In this document: positions 35,039 to 42,907 of the stretch, piece after piece
Numbering within the stretch: position 1 is the stretch's first letter
Layout of the letters: the number at the start of each line of letters is the position of its first letter
Origin: Candidatus Nanopelagicales bacterium
GTDB taxonomy: Bacteria > Actinomycetota > Actinomycetes > S36-B12
Length of the DNA: 55,087 nt
NCBI GenBank assembly: GCA_017857175.1
Contig: JAFMDS010000001.1
Coordinates: forward strand, 1 to 55,087
Reading direction: 5' to 3'
Notes under the pieces: model-generated
Told to the model about the DNA's origin: nothing
What the model saw: the letters and a program-made list of their open reading frames with translations, nothing else
Databases searched by the model: none
Made by a program: the position numbers and the translations under genes

Positions 35039-35041
35039 TCT
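35036..35041 (+). promoter_or_regulatory. -10 box of the FAH-family gene, overlapping the cimA stop
   Basis: TAGTCT includes the TAG stop of cimA and ends 6 nt before the GTG at 35048. Confidence 0.55.
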
Positions 35042-35047
35042 GCGCCC

Positions 35048-35845
35048 GTGCGCATTTGTCGATATTCATTCCAGGAAATTGTGTCATTCGGTGTCATCGA
35101 TCAATTGGATGACCAGGGCGAGATAGGTTCTGACACCATCATTCTCCCACTCAACGGACACCCGTATGGTGAGCTTGAGCCGCAAGGGCAAGCGATTGCT
35201 GCAGCTGAAGTAAAACTGCTCGCGCCAGTGCTGCCCAGCAAGATCATTGGTATTGGGAAAAACTACGCAGACCACGCCGCTGAAATGGGTGGGGATGTGC
35301 CTGCCGAGCCACTCTTTTTTCTCAAACCGAACACAAGTGTCATTGGCCCAGGAGAGGCAATTGTTTTGCCACCTCAATCAGAACTAGTGCATCACGAGGC
35401 AGAACTTGCAATCGTTATTGGGCGGTTCTGCAAAGACGTACCTCGGGAACGGGTACCTGAAGTGATCCTCGGTTACACCTGTGCCAATGACGTAACGGCT
35501 CGTGATTTGCAAAAGCGAGACGGACAATGGACGCGGGCCAAGGGCTTTGACACATTTTGCCCCTTAGGGCCATGGATTGAAACTGACCTCGACACAAGTG
35601 ATTTAGCCATAACGGCTCATGTTGGACCCGAATTGCGACAATCAGGAACTACTCAGGACCTTATTTTCAATGTAACGGAGATCGTGCATTACGTCAGTTC
35701 GAATATGACTCTGCTGCCAGGGGATGTCATTCTGACCGGTACACCTGCAGGTGTTGGACCGCTGGTCCCAGGCGATGAAGTAGAAGTGGAAATTGAGGGC
35801 ATAGGCACGCTCATAAATTTTGTTCATAGTGAGCGGACCTCCTGA
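35048..35845 (+). CDS. Fumarylacetoacetate hydrolase family protein
   Basis: The protein has 265 residues. IGIGKNYADHAAEMG near 75-89, LFFLKPNTSVIGPGE, the metal-binding Glu pair in HHEAELAIVIG near 117-127, ANDVTARD near 147-154 and TRAKGFDTFCPLGPW near 163-177 are all typical. Family members hydrolyse, decarboxylate or hydrate small keto acids, such as acylpyruvate or oxaloacetate. The gene lies directly upstream of gltX, as Rv2993c does in M. tuberculosis (from memory). The physiological substrate cannot be told from the sequence. Confidence 0.85.
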   Translation: MRICRYSFQEIVSFGVIDQLDDQGEIGSDTIILPLNGHPYGELEPQGQAIAAAEVKLLAPVLPSKIIGIGKNYADHAAEMGGDVPAEPLFFLKPNTSVIGPGEAIVLPPQSELVHHEAELAIVIGRFCKDVPRERVPEVILGYTCANDVTARDLQKRDGQWTRAKGFDTFCPLGPWIETDLDTSDLAITAHVGPELRQSGTTQDLIFNVTEIVHYVSSNMTLLPGDVILTGTPAGVGPLVPGDEVEVEIEGIGTLINFVHSERTS

Positions 35846-35850
35846 GAATC

Positions 35851-37338
35851 ATGGCAATGAACATAAAAGAACGTCAGGGCTCTGACATTCGGGTTCGTTT
35901 TTGCCCCTCGCCGACAGGAAATCCGCATGTCGGGATGATCCGCACCGCCCTTTTTAACTGGGCTTTTGCCCGTCATGTGGGAGGAACTTTTGTCTTCCGC
36001 ATCGAGGACACCGATGCGGCGCGTGACTCCCAAGAGTCCTATCAAGCATTACTTGATGCACTCAGTTGGCTAGGCCTTGATTGGGATGAGGGCCCGGTAG
36101 TTGGTGGCGATTATGGTCCGTACAGGCAATCAGAACGTGGAGATATCTATGCACGAGTGATGTCTCAATTAACTGAAGCCGGTTACACATACCCCTGTTA
36201 TTGCAGCGCTGAAGAATTGGATGCGCGCAGGGAAATTGCCATGAAGGAGAAACGCACTCCCGGTTATGACGGACAATGCAGAAGCCTTTCCCAGGACCAG
36301 ATCGACGCTTATGAAGCCGATGGTCGATCGGCAGTTATTCGGTTCCGGATGCCGGGCACGGATTTCACCTGGAACGACTTGGTCAGGGGGGAGGTGACCT
36401 TCAAAGCCGAGCATGTCCCTGATTTTGTTCTCGTTCGGGCAAATGGTGATCCTTTGTACACGCTGGTCAATCCCGTCGATGATGCCTTGATGAAAATAAC
36501 CCACGTTCTGCGCGGTGAGGATTTACTTTCCTCAACACCCAGGCAGCTGGCACTTTTCGCGGCTCTCGAAGAAATCGGGGTGGCGTCCTACACACCTTTA
36601 TATGGGCATCTGCCCTACGTCATGGGCGAGGGAAACAAGAAACTATCAAAGCGGGATCCCGGTTCAGCGCTGAGCATGTATCGAGAGGAGGGTTATCTTC
36701 CACAGGCGTTGTTGAACTACTTGGCATTGCTTGGGTGGTCCATGGGCAATGATGTCGAGTTTTTCTCTCCCCAGGAAATGGCGGCAGCCTTCACCCTAGA
36801 ACGGGTGAACCCCAATCCCGCACGTTTTGATCTCAAGAAGTGCACCGCGATAAATGGCGACTGGATTCGGCACATCGCACAACAGGAACTGACAGGGCAC
36901 TTGATTCCCTTCTTGGAAGGCGCGGGAGTGGTCACCGCGCCACCGACACAGGAGCAGCTCAAGACCCTCAATCTCGCAGTCCCATTGATTCAGGAACGAT
37001 TGGACAAGCTGAGTACAGCCCCCGAACTCATTTCGTTTTTGTTCAAAGATGTTGTCGCCATCGATCCTGCACTGTGGTCAGATGGCGCACTTGATGTTCT
37101 CATGGAAAGTGCGTCGGTTCTTGAAGGGCTTGAGCCTTGGAATCACGATTCAATTCAGAACCTTTTGAAGGCAACCCTCGTCGATGGGCTGGGCATTAAG
37201 CCAAAATTCGCTTTCGGGCCCATTCGCACTGCCATAACAGGACACAAGATTTCGCCGCCACTCTTTGAATCGATGGAGATTCTGGGCAAGGAAATATGCC
37301 TAGGTCGATTGAGTGCTGCCATTGAGAGTTTGAAGTAG
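35851..37338 (+). CDS. gltX: Glutamate-tRNA ligase
   Basis: The protein has 495 residues, class I synthetase. The HIGH-equivalent is PSPTGNPHVGMIRTALFNW near 17-35, and the KMSKS-equivalent is KKLSKRDPGS near 263-272. FRIEDTDAARDSQE and HVLRGEDLLSSTPRQ are further hallmarks. Beside gatCAB and tRNA-Gln it is probably non-discriminating, charging both tRNA-Glu and tRNA-Gln with glutamate; this is inference. It starts 5 bp after the FAH-family gene, and two tRNA genes follow. Confidence 0.95.
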   Translation: MAMNIKERQGSDIRVRFCPSPTGNPHVGMIRTALFNWAFARHVGGTFVFRIEDTDAARDSQESYQALLDALSWLGLDWDEGPVVGGDYGPYRQSERGDIYARVMSQLTEAGYTYPCYCSAEELDARREIAMKEKRTPGYDGQCRSLSQDQIDAYEADGRSAVIRFRMPGTDFTWNDLVRGEVTFKAEHVPDFVLVRANGDPLYTLVNPVDDALMKITHVLRGEDLLSSTPRQLALFAALEEIGVASYTPLYGHLPYVMGEGNKKLSKRDPGSALSMYREEGYLPQALLNYLALLGWSMGNDVEFFSPQEMAAAFTLERVNPNPARFDLKKCTAINGDWIRHIAQQELTGHLIPFLEGAGVVTAPPTQEQLKTLNLAVPLIQERLDKLSTAPELISFLFKDVVAIDPALWSDGALDVLMESASVLEGLEPWNHDSIQNLLKATLVDGLGIKPKFAFGPIRTAITGHKISPPLFESMEILGKEICLGRLSAAIESLK

Positions 37339-37402
37339 TTTGTGCTGTTCGGGGCTGATCATGGACTCGCAGAGGTCACAGATAGACTTTGTCGGCATCC
37401 CA

Positions 37403-37474
37403 TGGGGTATGGGGTAATTGGCAGCCCAACTGATTCTGATTCAGTTAGTCTAGGTTCGAGTCCTGGTACCCCAG
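37403..37474 (+). tRNA. tRNA-Gln (anticodon CTG)
   Basis: The acceptor stem TGGGGTA pairs with TACCCCA. The anticodon stem ACTGA/TCAGT encloses TTCTGAT with anticodon CTG, and the T arm has GGTTCGAGTCC. CCA is not encoded. A TAGACT -10 box lies at 37383-37388. The identity fits the neighbouring GltX/GatCAB route. Confidence 0.93.
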
Positions 37475-37476
37475 CG

Positions 37477-37501
37477 AATCGCGTGTAGACGCGATTTTTT
37501 T
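37477..37501 (+). terminator. Intrinsic terminator after tRNA-Gln
   Basis: AATCGCGT, a GTAG loop, ACGCGATT and a T run form a short canonical terminator between the two tRNA genes. It begins 2 nt after the mature tRNA end. Confidence 0.75.
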
Positions 37502-37504
37502 CAT

Positions 37505-37577
37505 GGCCCCGTTGTGTAGTGGCCTAGCACGCCGCCCTCTCAAGGCGGTAGCGCGGGTTCGAATCCCGTCGGGGCTA
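37505..37577 (+). tRNA. tRNA-Glu (anticodon CTC)
   Basis: GGCCCCG pairs with CGGGGCT, giving a G-U first pair common in actinobacterial tRNA-Glu. The anticodon stem CCGCC/GGCGG encloses CTCTCAA with anticodon CTC. The T arm contains GGGTTCGAATCCC. CCA is not encoded; TACA follows the acceptor stem. Confidence 0.93.
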
Positions 37578-37582
37578 CACCC

Positions 37583-37611
37583 GGTGGGGGAGTCATCATG
37601 ATTCCCCCACC
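37583..37611 (+). promoter_or_regulatory. Strong hairpin between tRNA-Glu and leuC
   Basis: GGTGGGGGA pairs perfectly with TCCCCCACC around an 11-nt loop containing the palindrome ATCATGAT. It ends 12 nt before the leuC ribosome binding site and has no U tract. It may end the tRNA transcript or shape the leuC 5' UTR. Confidence 0.55.
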
Positions 37612-37633
37612 ACAGTTGCCACAGGAGGCATAC

Positions 37634-39049
37634 ATGGGAACACCGCGCACGATGGCCGAAAAAGTATGGGCCGATCACATTGTTACCCACGGCGAGGGTA
37701 AGCCTGACCTTCTCTACATAGACCTCCATCTCATCCACGAGGTCACAAGCCCCCAAGCATTTGATGGGTTACGTGACGCTGGTCGCCCAGTGCGCCGCCC
37801 AGATCTCACCGTGGCAACGGAGGATCACAACATTCCAACCGTGGATGTGGACAAGCCCATCGCCGACCCAATATCTCGCATTCAAGTGGAGACCCTTCGC
37901 AGGAACTGCGAAGAATTTGGGGTGAAGCTATACCCTTTGGGTGACGTGGAGCAGGGCATCGTTCACGTGGTCGGTCCGCAAATGGGTCTAACACAGCCCG
38001 GAATGACCATCGTATGTGGTGACTCGCACACGAGTACGCACGGCGCTTTTGGGGCGCTTGCCTTTGGAATTGGAACGAGCGAGGTCGAACATGTCTTGGC
38101 GACTCAAACTCTGCCGCTTAAGCCTTTCAAGACCATGGCCATCACGGTGGAGGGTGAGCTTCCAGCAGGGGTGAGCGCCAAGGACATCATTCTGGCTGTG
38201 ATCGCCAAGATCGGCACAGGTGGCGGCCAGGGCTATGTTCTTGAATACCGCGGTTCAGCGATTCGAAACCTGTCCATGGAAGGTCGCATGACGATTTGCA
38301 ACATGTCGATCGAGGCGGGTGCTCGCGCAGGTCTTGTTGCCCCTGATGAAACTACTTTTGCTTATTTGAAAGATAAGCCGCATTCACCGCAGGGCGCGGA
38401 CTGGGATGCTGCGGTTGAGTACTGGAAATCACTACCCACTGATTCCGATGCGAAATTTGATGCCGAAGTAATTATCGATGCAACTACGTTGAGTCCGTTC
38501 GTAACATGGGGGACCAATCCTGGTCAGGGCCTACCGTTGAGCGCGTCGATACCGAATCCGGGTGACGCTGCAAATGAAGTTGAGCGCGTTGCTATCGAGC
38601 AAGCGTTGTCGTATATGGATCTGACTCCGGGAACTCCGCTCAAAGAGATTGCGGTCGACACCGTATTTCTAGGATCGTGCACCAATGGTCGAATCGAAGA
38701 CTTGCGAGCCGCGGCTGCTGTCCTTGAAGGTCGCTCGGTTGCTCCCAATGTGCGTTTGCTCGTCGTGCCCGGTTCAACGAGAGTGCGCCTTCAAGCTGAG
38801 TCTGAGGGACTTGATCAAGTATTTCTTGCTGCAGGGGCTGAGTGGCGGGGCGCAGGCTGTTCCATGTGTCTGGCAATGAATCCTGACAAACTTGCACCGG
38901 GGGAGCGCAGCGCATCAACATCCAATCGAAACTTTGAAGGCCGTCAAGGTCCGGGCGGCCGTACCCACCTTGTTTCACCCGAAGTGGCGGCTGCAACAGC
39001 AGTTGCTGGCACCCTGTCTTCACCCGCTGACTTGGAGGTTGCATCCTGA
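37634..39049 (+). CDS. leuC: 3-isopropylmalate dehydratase, large subunit
   Basis: The protein has 471 residues. LeuCD isomerises 2- to 3-isopropylmalate using a 4Fe-4S cluster, and can process citramalate. [30 protein letters not shown] and the cysteine motifs [10 protein letters not shown] (near 348-357) and [12 protein letters not shown] (near 409-420) are intact. AGGAGG lies 8 nt before the ATG at 37634; an in-frame ATG at 37598 would fall inside the upstream hairpin. leuD starts on the last base of its stop. Confidence 0.96.
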   Translation: MGTPRTMAEKVWADHIVTHGEGKPDLLYIDLHLIHEVTSPQAFDGLRDAGRPVRRPDLTVATEDHNIPTVDVDKPIADPISRIQVETLRRNCEEFGVKLYPLGDVEQGIVHVVGPQMGLTQPGMTIVCGDSHTSTHGAFGALAFGIGTSEVEHVLATQTLPLKPFKTMAITVEGELPAGVSAKDIILAVIAKIGTGGGQGYVLEYRGSAIRNLSMEGRMTICNMSIEAGARAGLVAPDETTFAYLKDKPHSPQGADWDAAVEYWKSLPTDSDAKFDAEVIIDATTLSPFVTWGTNPGQGLPLSASIPNPGDAANEVERVAIEQALSYMDLTPGTPLKEIAVDTVFLGSCTNGRIEDLRAAAAVLEGRSVAPNVRLLVVPGSTRVRLQAESEGLDQVFLAAGAEWRGAGCSMCLAMNPDKLAPGERSASTSNRNFEGRQGPGGRTHLVSPEVAAATAVAGTLSSPADLEVAS

Positions 39050-39633
39050 TGGAAGCCTTTACCGTTCATACCGGAAGTGCAGCGCCACTTCGGCGGAGCA
39101 ATGTTGACACCGATCAGATAATCCCGGCGGAGTACCTCAAGCGGGTAACGCGACACGGCTTTGAGGATGCCCTATTCGCCTCATGGCGCAAGGATCCCGA
39201 ATTCATCTTGAACCGACCCGAATACCAAGGGGTCAGTATCTTGGTAGCCGGACCAGATTTCGGCACCGGCTCCTCGCGCGAACACGCGGTGTGGGCGCTT
39301 CAAGACTTCGGGTTTAAAGCTGTGCTGAGCTCCCGATATGCCGATATTTTTCGTGGTAATTCAGGCAAGGGCGGCTTGCTCACCGCTCAACTCGATCACG
39401 AGGTCATTGAGTCAATCTGGGAAATCATCGAGTCCGATCCAAATGCCCAAGTCACCATTGACCTGACTGCCAAGACGGTTTCAGTCGGTGAACTGGTGGC
39501 CGAATTTGAAGTGGATGACTATGTCCGATGGAGACTCCTTGAAGGCCTGGATGACATAGGGATCACCATGCAGCAAGAAACGGATATCACTGAATTTGAA
39601 AAAACGCGACCTACCTACAAGCCGACGGTTTGA
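39049..39633 (+). CDS. leuD: 3-isopropylmalate dehydratase, small subunit
   Basis: The protein has 194 residues of the swivelling beta-alpha domain. [15 protein letters not shown] near 23-37, [18 protein letters not shown] near 71-88 and [17 protein letters not shown] near 94-110 are LeuD signatures. Its ATG shares one base with the leuC stop (TGATG), so both subunits are translationally coupled. No terminator is visible in the 181 bp before hupB. Confidence 0.96.
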   Translation: MEAFTVHTGSAAPLRRSNVDTDQIIPAEYLKRVTRHGFEDALFASWRKDPEFILNRPEYQGVSILVAGPDFGTGSSREHAVWALQDFGFKAVLSSRYADIFRGNSGKGGLLTAQLDHEVIESIWEIIESDPNAQVTIDLTAKTVSVGELVAEFEVDDYVRWRLLEGLDDIGITMQQETDITEFEKTRPTYKPTV

Positions 39634-39701
39634 TTTCTGCCACCGACACAAAGGCTAGGAATCACAAAGTCACAAATCATTTTTCGATTGTCAGCAAAAC
39701 C

Positions 39702-39714
39702 GTTGCGCCGCAAC
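39702..39714. promoter_or_regulatory. Palindrome in the leuD-hupB intergenic region
   Basis: GTTGCG-C-CGCAAC is a perfect 6-bp inverted repeat about 45 bp before the hupB -10 box. The centre is too tight for an RNA hairpin, so a DNA-binding site is likelier than an RNA element. This may be chance. Confidence 0.25.
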
Positions 39715-39757
39715 AATTATCGGCGTGGCGTTGCATCAATCTGAGTGGTTTTCGACA

Positions 39758-39763
39758 TAGATT
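39758..39763 (+). promoter_or_regulatory. -10 box of hupB
   Basis: TAGATT lies 52 nt before the hupB start codon, so this gene has a normal leader, unlike many neighbours. The leader ends with the palindrome CCCTCCGGAGGG (39795-39806), which contains the ribosome binding site and might mask it. Confidence 0.45.
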
Positions 39764-39814
39764 AAGCACGTTGGTCACCCGATCAACCTGACCACCCTCC
39801 GGAGGGGTTTAATC

Positions 39815-40264
39815 GTGAACAAAGCTGAACTGATTGATGCTGTTGCTACCCGCCTTGATATGAGTAAGCGCGAAGTCACAGCCGTTGTAGATTCCTTCAT
39901 CGAAGAAGCAAAGAAGTCTGTCGTTCGTGGCGAAAAAGTTGCCATCAGCGGATTCGGTGTTTTTGAAGCGCAAGCTCGCAAGGCGCGCCTGGGTCGTAAC
40001 CCACGCACCGGCGAGACCGTAAAAATTAAGGCAACCAAACTCCCCAAGTTCCGTCCAGGCGCTGAATTCAAAGCAATCGTTTCTGGTGCTAAGAAAGTTG
40101 CCGGTGGCACAGCCGCTCCTAAGAAGGCAGCAGCAAAGAAAGCTCCCGCCAAAAAAGCAGCAGCCAAGAAGGCAGCTCCTAAGAAGGCTGTCGCTAAGAA
40201 AGCCCCTGCAAAGAAGGCAGCAGCAAAGAAAGCTCCCGCCAAGAAGGCAGCGCGTCGCAAGTAG
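39815..40264 (+). CDS. hupB: Histone-like DNA-binding protein HU with lysine-rich tail
   Basis: The protein has 149 residues. The first ~90 are a normal HU fold ([21 protein letters not shown], then [22 protein letters not shown]). The rest is a histone-H1-like tail of about 50 residues built from [13 protein letters not shown]-type repeats ending in RRK. Such fused tails are characteristic of Actinomycetota (HupB/HLP) and compact or protect DNA. The GTG at 39815 follows GGAGGGG. A terminator follows within 20 nt of the stop. Confidence 0.95.
   Translation: MNKAELIDAVATRLDMSKREVTAVVDSFIEEAKKSVVRGEKVAISGFGVFEAQARKARLGRNPRTGETVKIKATKLPKFRPGAEFKAIVSGAKKVAGGTAAPKKAAAKKAPAKKAAAKKAAPKKAVAKKAPAKKAAAKKAPAKKAARRK
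40121..40242 (+). repeat. 32-bp direct repeat in the hupB tail
   Basis: An identical 32-bp block occurs at 40121-40152 and 40211-40242, 90 bp apart. Weaker copies lie between them. It encodes [11 protein letters not shown] and allows in-frame length change of the tail by recombination. Confidence 0.9.
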
Positions 40265-40265
40265 G

Positions 40266-41114
40266 TTACAAATGAGAGTTGGTGGCCGCTGCCTTTGGGT
40301 GGCGGCCACTTTCTTGTGTCATGCCTAGCTTTTGTTCAATCACAAAGTTGTCGGTGAGAAGTACAAGCCGCTGGCCAATTCTTGGACGGACAAGTTCAGA
40401 ATTCGCCGCTATCGTGACATTAATTTGTTGACCAGACTCGGTGACCACTGAGAGCGGTTGTAGTGAGGAGACCGTGACCAACTCTGGTCCTGCTTTTTGT
40501 TGTAGAGCACCTTGGGTTGACTTCCCAACTCCAAGTCGAATTGCATCCCATAAGTCAATCTCGGTGTCTACATCCCGCCGTGCGCCAAGTAATAAGGGAT
40601 CCGAAATTTCGTGTGCGCCGACTTCTCTGTGGCAAGCGCGGGAGCGAGGGCCAAAACGAGGGACAGCCTCTGATTCTGAGCGGCGAATCCACATGGTTGA
40701 ACCAATGCCCTCTGAGTCAGAGAGAAATGCGCACACAAACGGTGCTGCCAACTCAATGAACCTATCAATGTGGTCGGCGGTCAGACATGGCAAATCTCCA
40801 AGAACGACAAGGATTGGATGATTCTCTGAGCCGTTTTGCGAGTCAAGGTGAATGCAGTGATCGATGCCGGTCTTGATCGCGGCGGTCAAGCCGACTTCTT
40901 GACCCTCAGAAACTACCTGACACCCAAGATTCTGGGCGAGCTCGGCTATTAGGGGGTCCGACGTTACAACCGCAATTGATGTAACGGAGGAGGCATTACT
41001 CAACGCCTCCAATACGTCAGCCAAAAATGCGAGAGTGAGATCTTCGCGCCCCAAACGTGACTTAGCCTCGTGGAGAGCCTTGGCTGGAACTACGGCCCGC
41101 ACATGAGTAGACAT
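40266..41114 (-). CDS. cofC: 2-phospholactate/phosphoenolpyruvate guanylyltransferase (CofC/FbiD) with extra C-terminal domain
   Basis: The protein has 282 residues. CofC/FbiD activates 2-phospholactate or PEP with GTP for coenzyme F420. VVPAKALHEAKSRLG near 8-22, VVLGDLPCLTADHID near 108-122, PRFGPRSRACHREVGAHE near 150-167 and ARRDVDTEIDLWDA near 177-190 are typical. The family usually ends about here (~210 residues). About 74 further residues follow, predicted as several beta-strands, with no family I recognise. The stop lies one base after the hupB stop, and the hupB terminator falls inside the last codons. No other F420 gene is in the window. Confidence 0.82.
   Translation of the reverse strand: MSTHVRAVVPAKALHEAKSRLGREDLTLAFLADVLEALSNASSVTSIAVVTSDPLIAELAQNLGCQVVSEGQEVGLTAAIKTGIDHCIHLDSQNGSENHPILVVLGDLPCLTADHIDRFIELAAPFVCAFLSDSEGIGSTMWIRRSESEAVPRFGPRSRACHREVGAHEISDPLLLGARRDVDTEIDLWDAIRLGVGKSTQGALQQKAGPELVTVSSLQPLSVVTESGQQINVTIAANSELVRPRIGQRLVLLTDNFVIEQKLGMTQESGRHPKAAATNSHL
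40282..40315 (+). terminator. hupB terminator, inside the 3' end of cofC
   Basis: GTGGCCGC pairs with GCGGCCAC (40282-40309) around a 12-nt loop and is followed by TTTCTT. It serves hupB on the + strand while the same bases encode the last residues of CofC on the - strand. Confidence 0.7.
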
Positions 41115-41139
41115 TGCCCCATTAAACCGTGATGACCAC

Positions 41140-41145
41140 TAGTCT
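41140..41145 (+). promoter_or_regulatory. -10 box of plsC (leaderless)
   Basis: TAGTCT ends 6 nt before the GTG at 41152, the same box as upstream of the FAH-family gene. Confidence 0.55.
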
Positions 41146-41151
41146 GAGTCA

Positions 41152-41904
41152 GTGCCTGGACATCCCACTCGAGCCTCTCGCCTAGGCTGGGGTTACCGCG
41201 TGGCAGTCGCAATTTTTTGGCCGCTTCTCATGCTGCTTACCAAGAGAGATTGGCGCGGATTTGATCAATTGGACGACGTTGACGGTGGAGTTATCATCGC
41301 GACCAATCACACTTCGTGGTTCGATCCACTTGCCGTCGCTCACCCCCTGTGGGCACATGATCGTCCACCAAGGTTTCTCGGGAAAGAGGAAGTTTTTCGA
41401 GTGCCGATCATGGGTCCTGTGATCACGAGTGCGGGCCAGATCAAGGTGTATCGCGAGAGTGCTGAAGCCATTGGTGCCTTCAGAGACGCTGTTGAAGCGG
41501 CAAAGAATGGTGAATGCGTAGTTGTCTACCCCGAAGGAACAATTACGAAGGATCCAGACCTGTGGCCCATGGCAGCCAAGACCGGTGCGGTTCGAATCGC
41601 GTTGGCTTCTGGTCGACCTCTGTACCCCATGGTGCAGTGGGGCCCACAAGCTGTCATGCGCCCCTATAAAAAGGAGTTAAGGCTTTTTCCCAGAAAGACA
41701 ATGCAGGTGTGGTTGGGCGAGCCGATAGACCTCTCAGAATTTGCAGGCAAGGAATGGACTCCTGAATTGCTCCACCAAGCAACCGATCTACTCATTGCCC
41801 GAATGACCGAAATTGAATCTCGCATGCGCGGGGAAACACCCCCGAGCAAGCCTTACACACCGGTGAGTGATGAACCCGTACCTGATGAAAGGGACGAGAA
41901 ATAA
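41152..41904 (+). CDS. plsC: 1-acyl-sn-glycerol-3-phosphate acyltransferase (PlsC family)
   Basis: The protein has 250 residues. It should acylate lysophosphatidic acid at the inner face of the membrane. The catalytic H-x4-D motif is ATNHTSWFDPLAV near 50-62, and the phosphate-binding YPEGTI is near 126-131. A hydrophobic stretch, VAVAIFWPLLMLL, near 17-29 probably touches the membrane. The tail is Pro- and charge-rich. Its stop overlaps the gpsA start (TAATG), so glycerol-phosphate supply and acylation are translated together. Confidence 0.88.
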   Translation: MPGHPTRASRLGWGYRVAVAIFWPLLMLLTKRDWRGFDQLDDVDGGVIIATNHTSWFDPLAVAHPLWAHDRPPRFLGKEEVFRVPIMGPVITSAGQIKVYRESAEAIGAFRDAVEAAKNGECVVVYPEGTITKDPDLWPMAAKTGAVRIALASGRPLYPMVQWGPQAVMRPYKKELRLFPRKTMQVWLGEPIDLSEFAGKEWTPELLHQATDLLIARMTEIESRMRGETPPSKPYTPVSDEPVPDERDEK

Positions 41905-42896
41905 TGCGCATTGCAATGATGGGAAGTGGATCTTGGGGCACGGCATTTGCCGCGGTCCTCGCGGATGCTGGATCTGTGGTAACCATCTGGGCGCGAGATC
42001 CGAATATCGCGCGATCCATCAACGAGGATCGTGTTAACTCGTCGTATCACGATAGTGTGCTGCTTCCCCGAGGAATCAATGCAACAACGAAGCCAGAGGT
42101 GGCACTTGATGGTGCCGACATTGTGGCACTTGCCGTTCCTTCGCAGGCGCTCCGAGAGAACTTGGCGTCGTGGGCGACAAAGGCCCCTTCCGATTGCATC
42201 TATGTGAGTTTGATGAAAGGTATTGAACTCGAATCAAATGAACGCATGAGTCAGGTGATCGCCGAGGTCACTGGTGCCCCTCAGGATCGGATCGCCGTTG
42301 TTTCTGGTCCAAACCTTGCCCGCGAGATTATTGCGCATCAGCCCACTGCAACGACAGTTGCTTCAACCAGTGAACATTGCGCCCGCATGGTGCAGGAGGC
42401 TTGCACCACTGATTATTTCCGTCCCTATTGGACCACCGATGTCATTGGAACCGAGATCGGCGGTGCGGTTAAAAACGTCATCGCGCTTGCAAACGGAATC
42501 GCAGTCGGCTTGGGCTTGGGGGAGAACTCACAAGCATCCCTCATTACTCGTGGTTTGGCCGAAATGGCTCGCCTCGGCACCGCTCTCGGTGCGGATCCGA
42601 TTACCTTTTTGGGGCTTGCAGGAGTGGGTGATCTCGTTGCCACCTGCCAATCACCGCTGTCCCGTAATAGAACCTTTGGTGAGAATTTGGGGCGTGGGTT
42701 AACCGTGGAACAAACAATTGAACGGACCAAACAAACATGCGAGGCTTATAAGAGTTGCCAGCCAATTCTTCAATTGGCAAATAAGGCGGGAATCGACATG
42801 CCAATTACCTATGAGGTCGTTCAGGTGCTACACCATGGAAAGCCTCCAAAGAATCTATTGCGCTCATTTATGGCACGGGATACCAAGGCCGAGTAG
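41904..42896 (+). CDS. gpsA: Glycerol-3-phosphate dehydrogenase [NAD(P)+]
   Basis: The protein has 330 residues. GpsA reduces dihydroxyacetone phosphate to sn-glycerol-3-phosphate for membrane lipids. The dinucleotide motif is MMGSGSWGTAFAAVLADAG near 4-22. VVSGPNLAREI near 132-142, the catalytic Lys in IGGAVKNVIALANGIAVGLGLGEN near 186-209 and GVGDLVATCQSPLSRNR near 239-255 are intact. It is coupled to plsC. It converges on the Cys/Met-metabolism gene with an 11-bp gap and no hairpin. Confidence 0.95.
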   Translation: MRIAMMGSGSWGTAFAAVLADAGSVVTIWARDPNIARSINEDRVNSSYHDSVLLPRGINATTKPEVALDGADIVALAVPSQALRENLASWATKAPSDCIYVSLMKGIELESNERMSQVIAEVTGAPQDRIAVVSGPNLAREIIAHQPTATTVASTSEHCARMVQEACTTDYFRPYWTTDVIGTEIGGAVKNVIALANGIAVGLGLGENSQASLITRGLAEMARLGTALGADPITFLGLAGVGDLVATCQSPLSRNRTFGENLGRGLTVEQTIERTKQTCEAYKSCQPILQLANKAGIDMPITYEVVQVLHHGKPPKNLLRSFMARDTKAE

Positions 42897-42907
42897 CAGC
42901 AGCATTT

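Noticed and set aside
40121-40242. Repeats that could be mistaken for a CRISPR-like array
   Set aside because: They are in-frame lysine-rich codon repeats inside hupB, without spacers.
40086-40328. Arg/Lys/Gln-rich open frame in another frame of hupB
   Set aside because: It is a shadow of the repetitive lysine codons of the HU tail.
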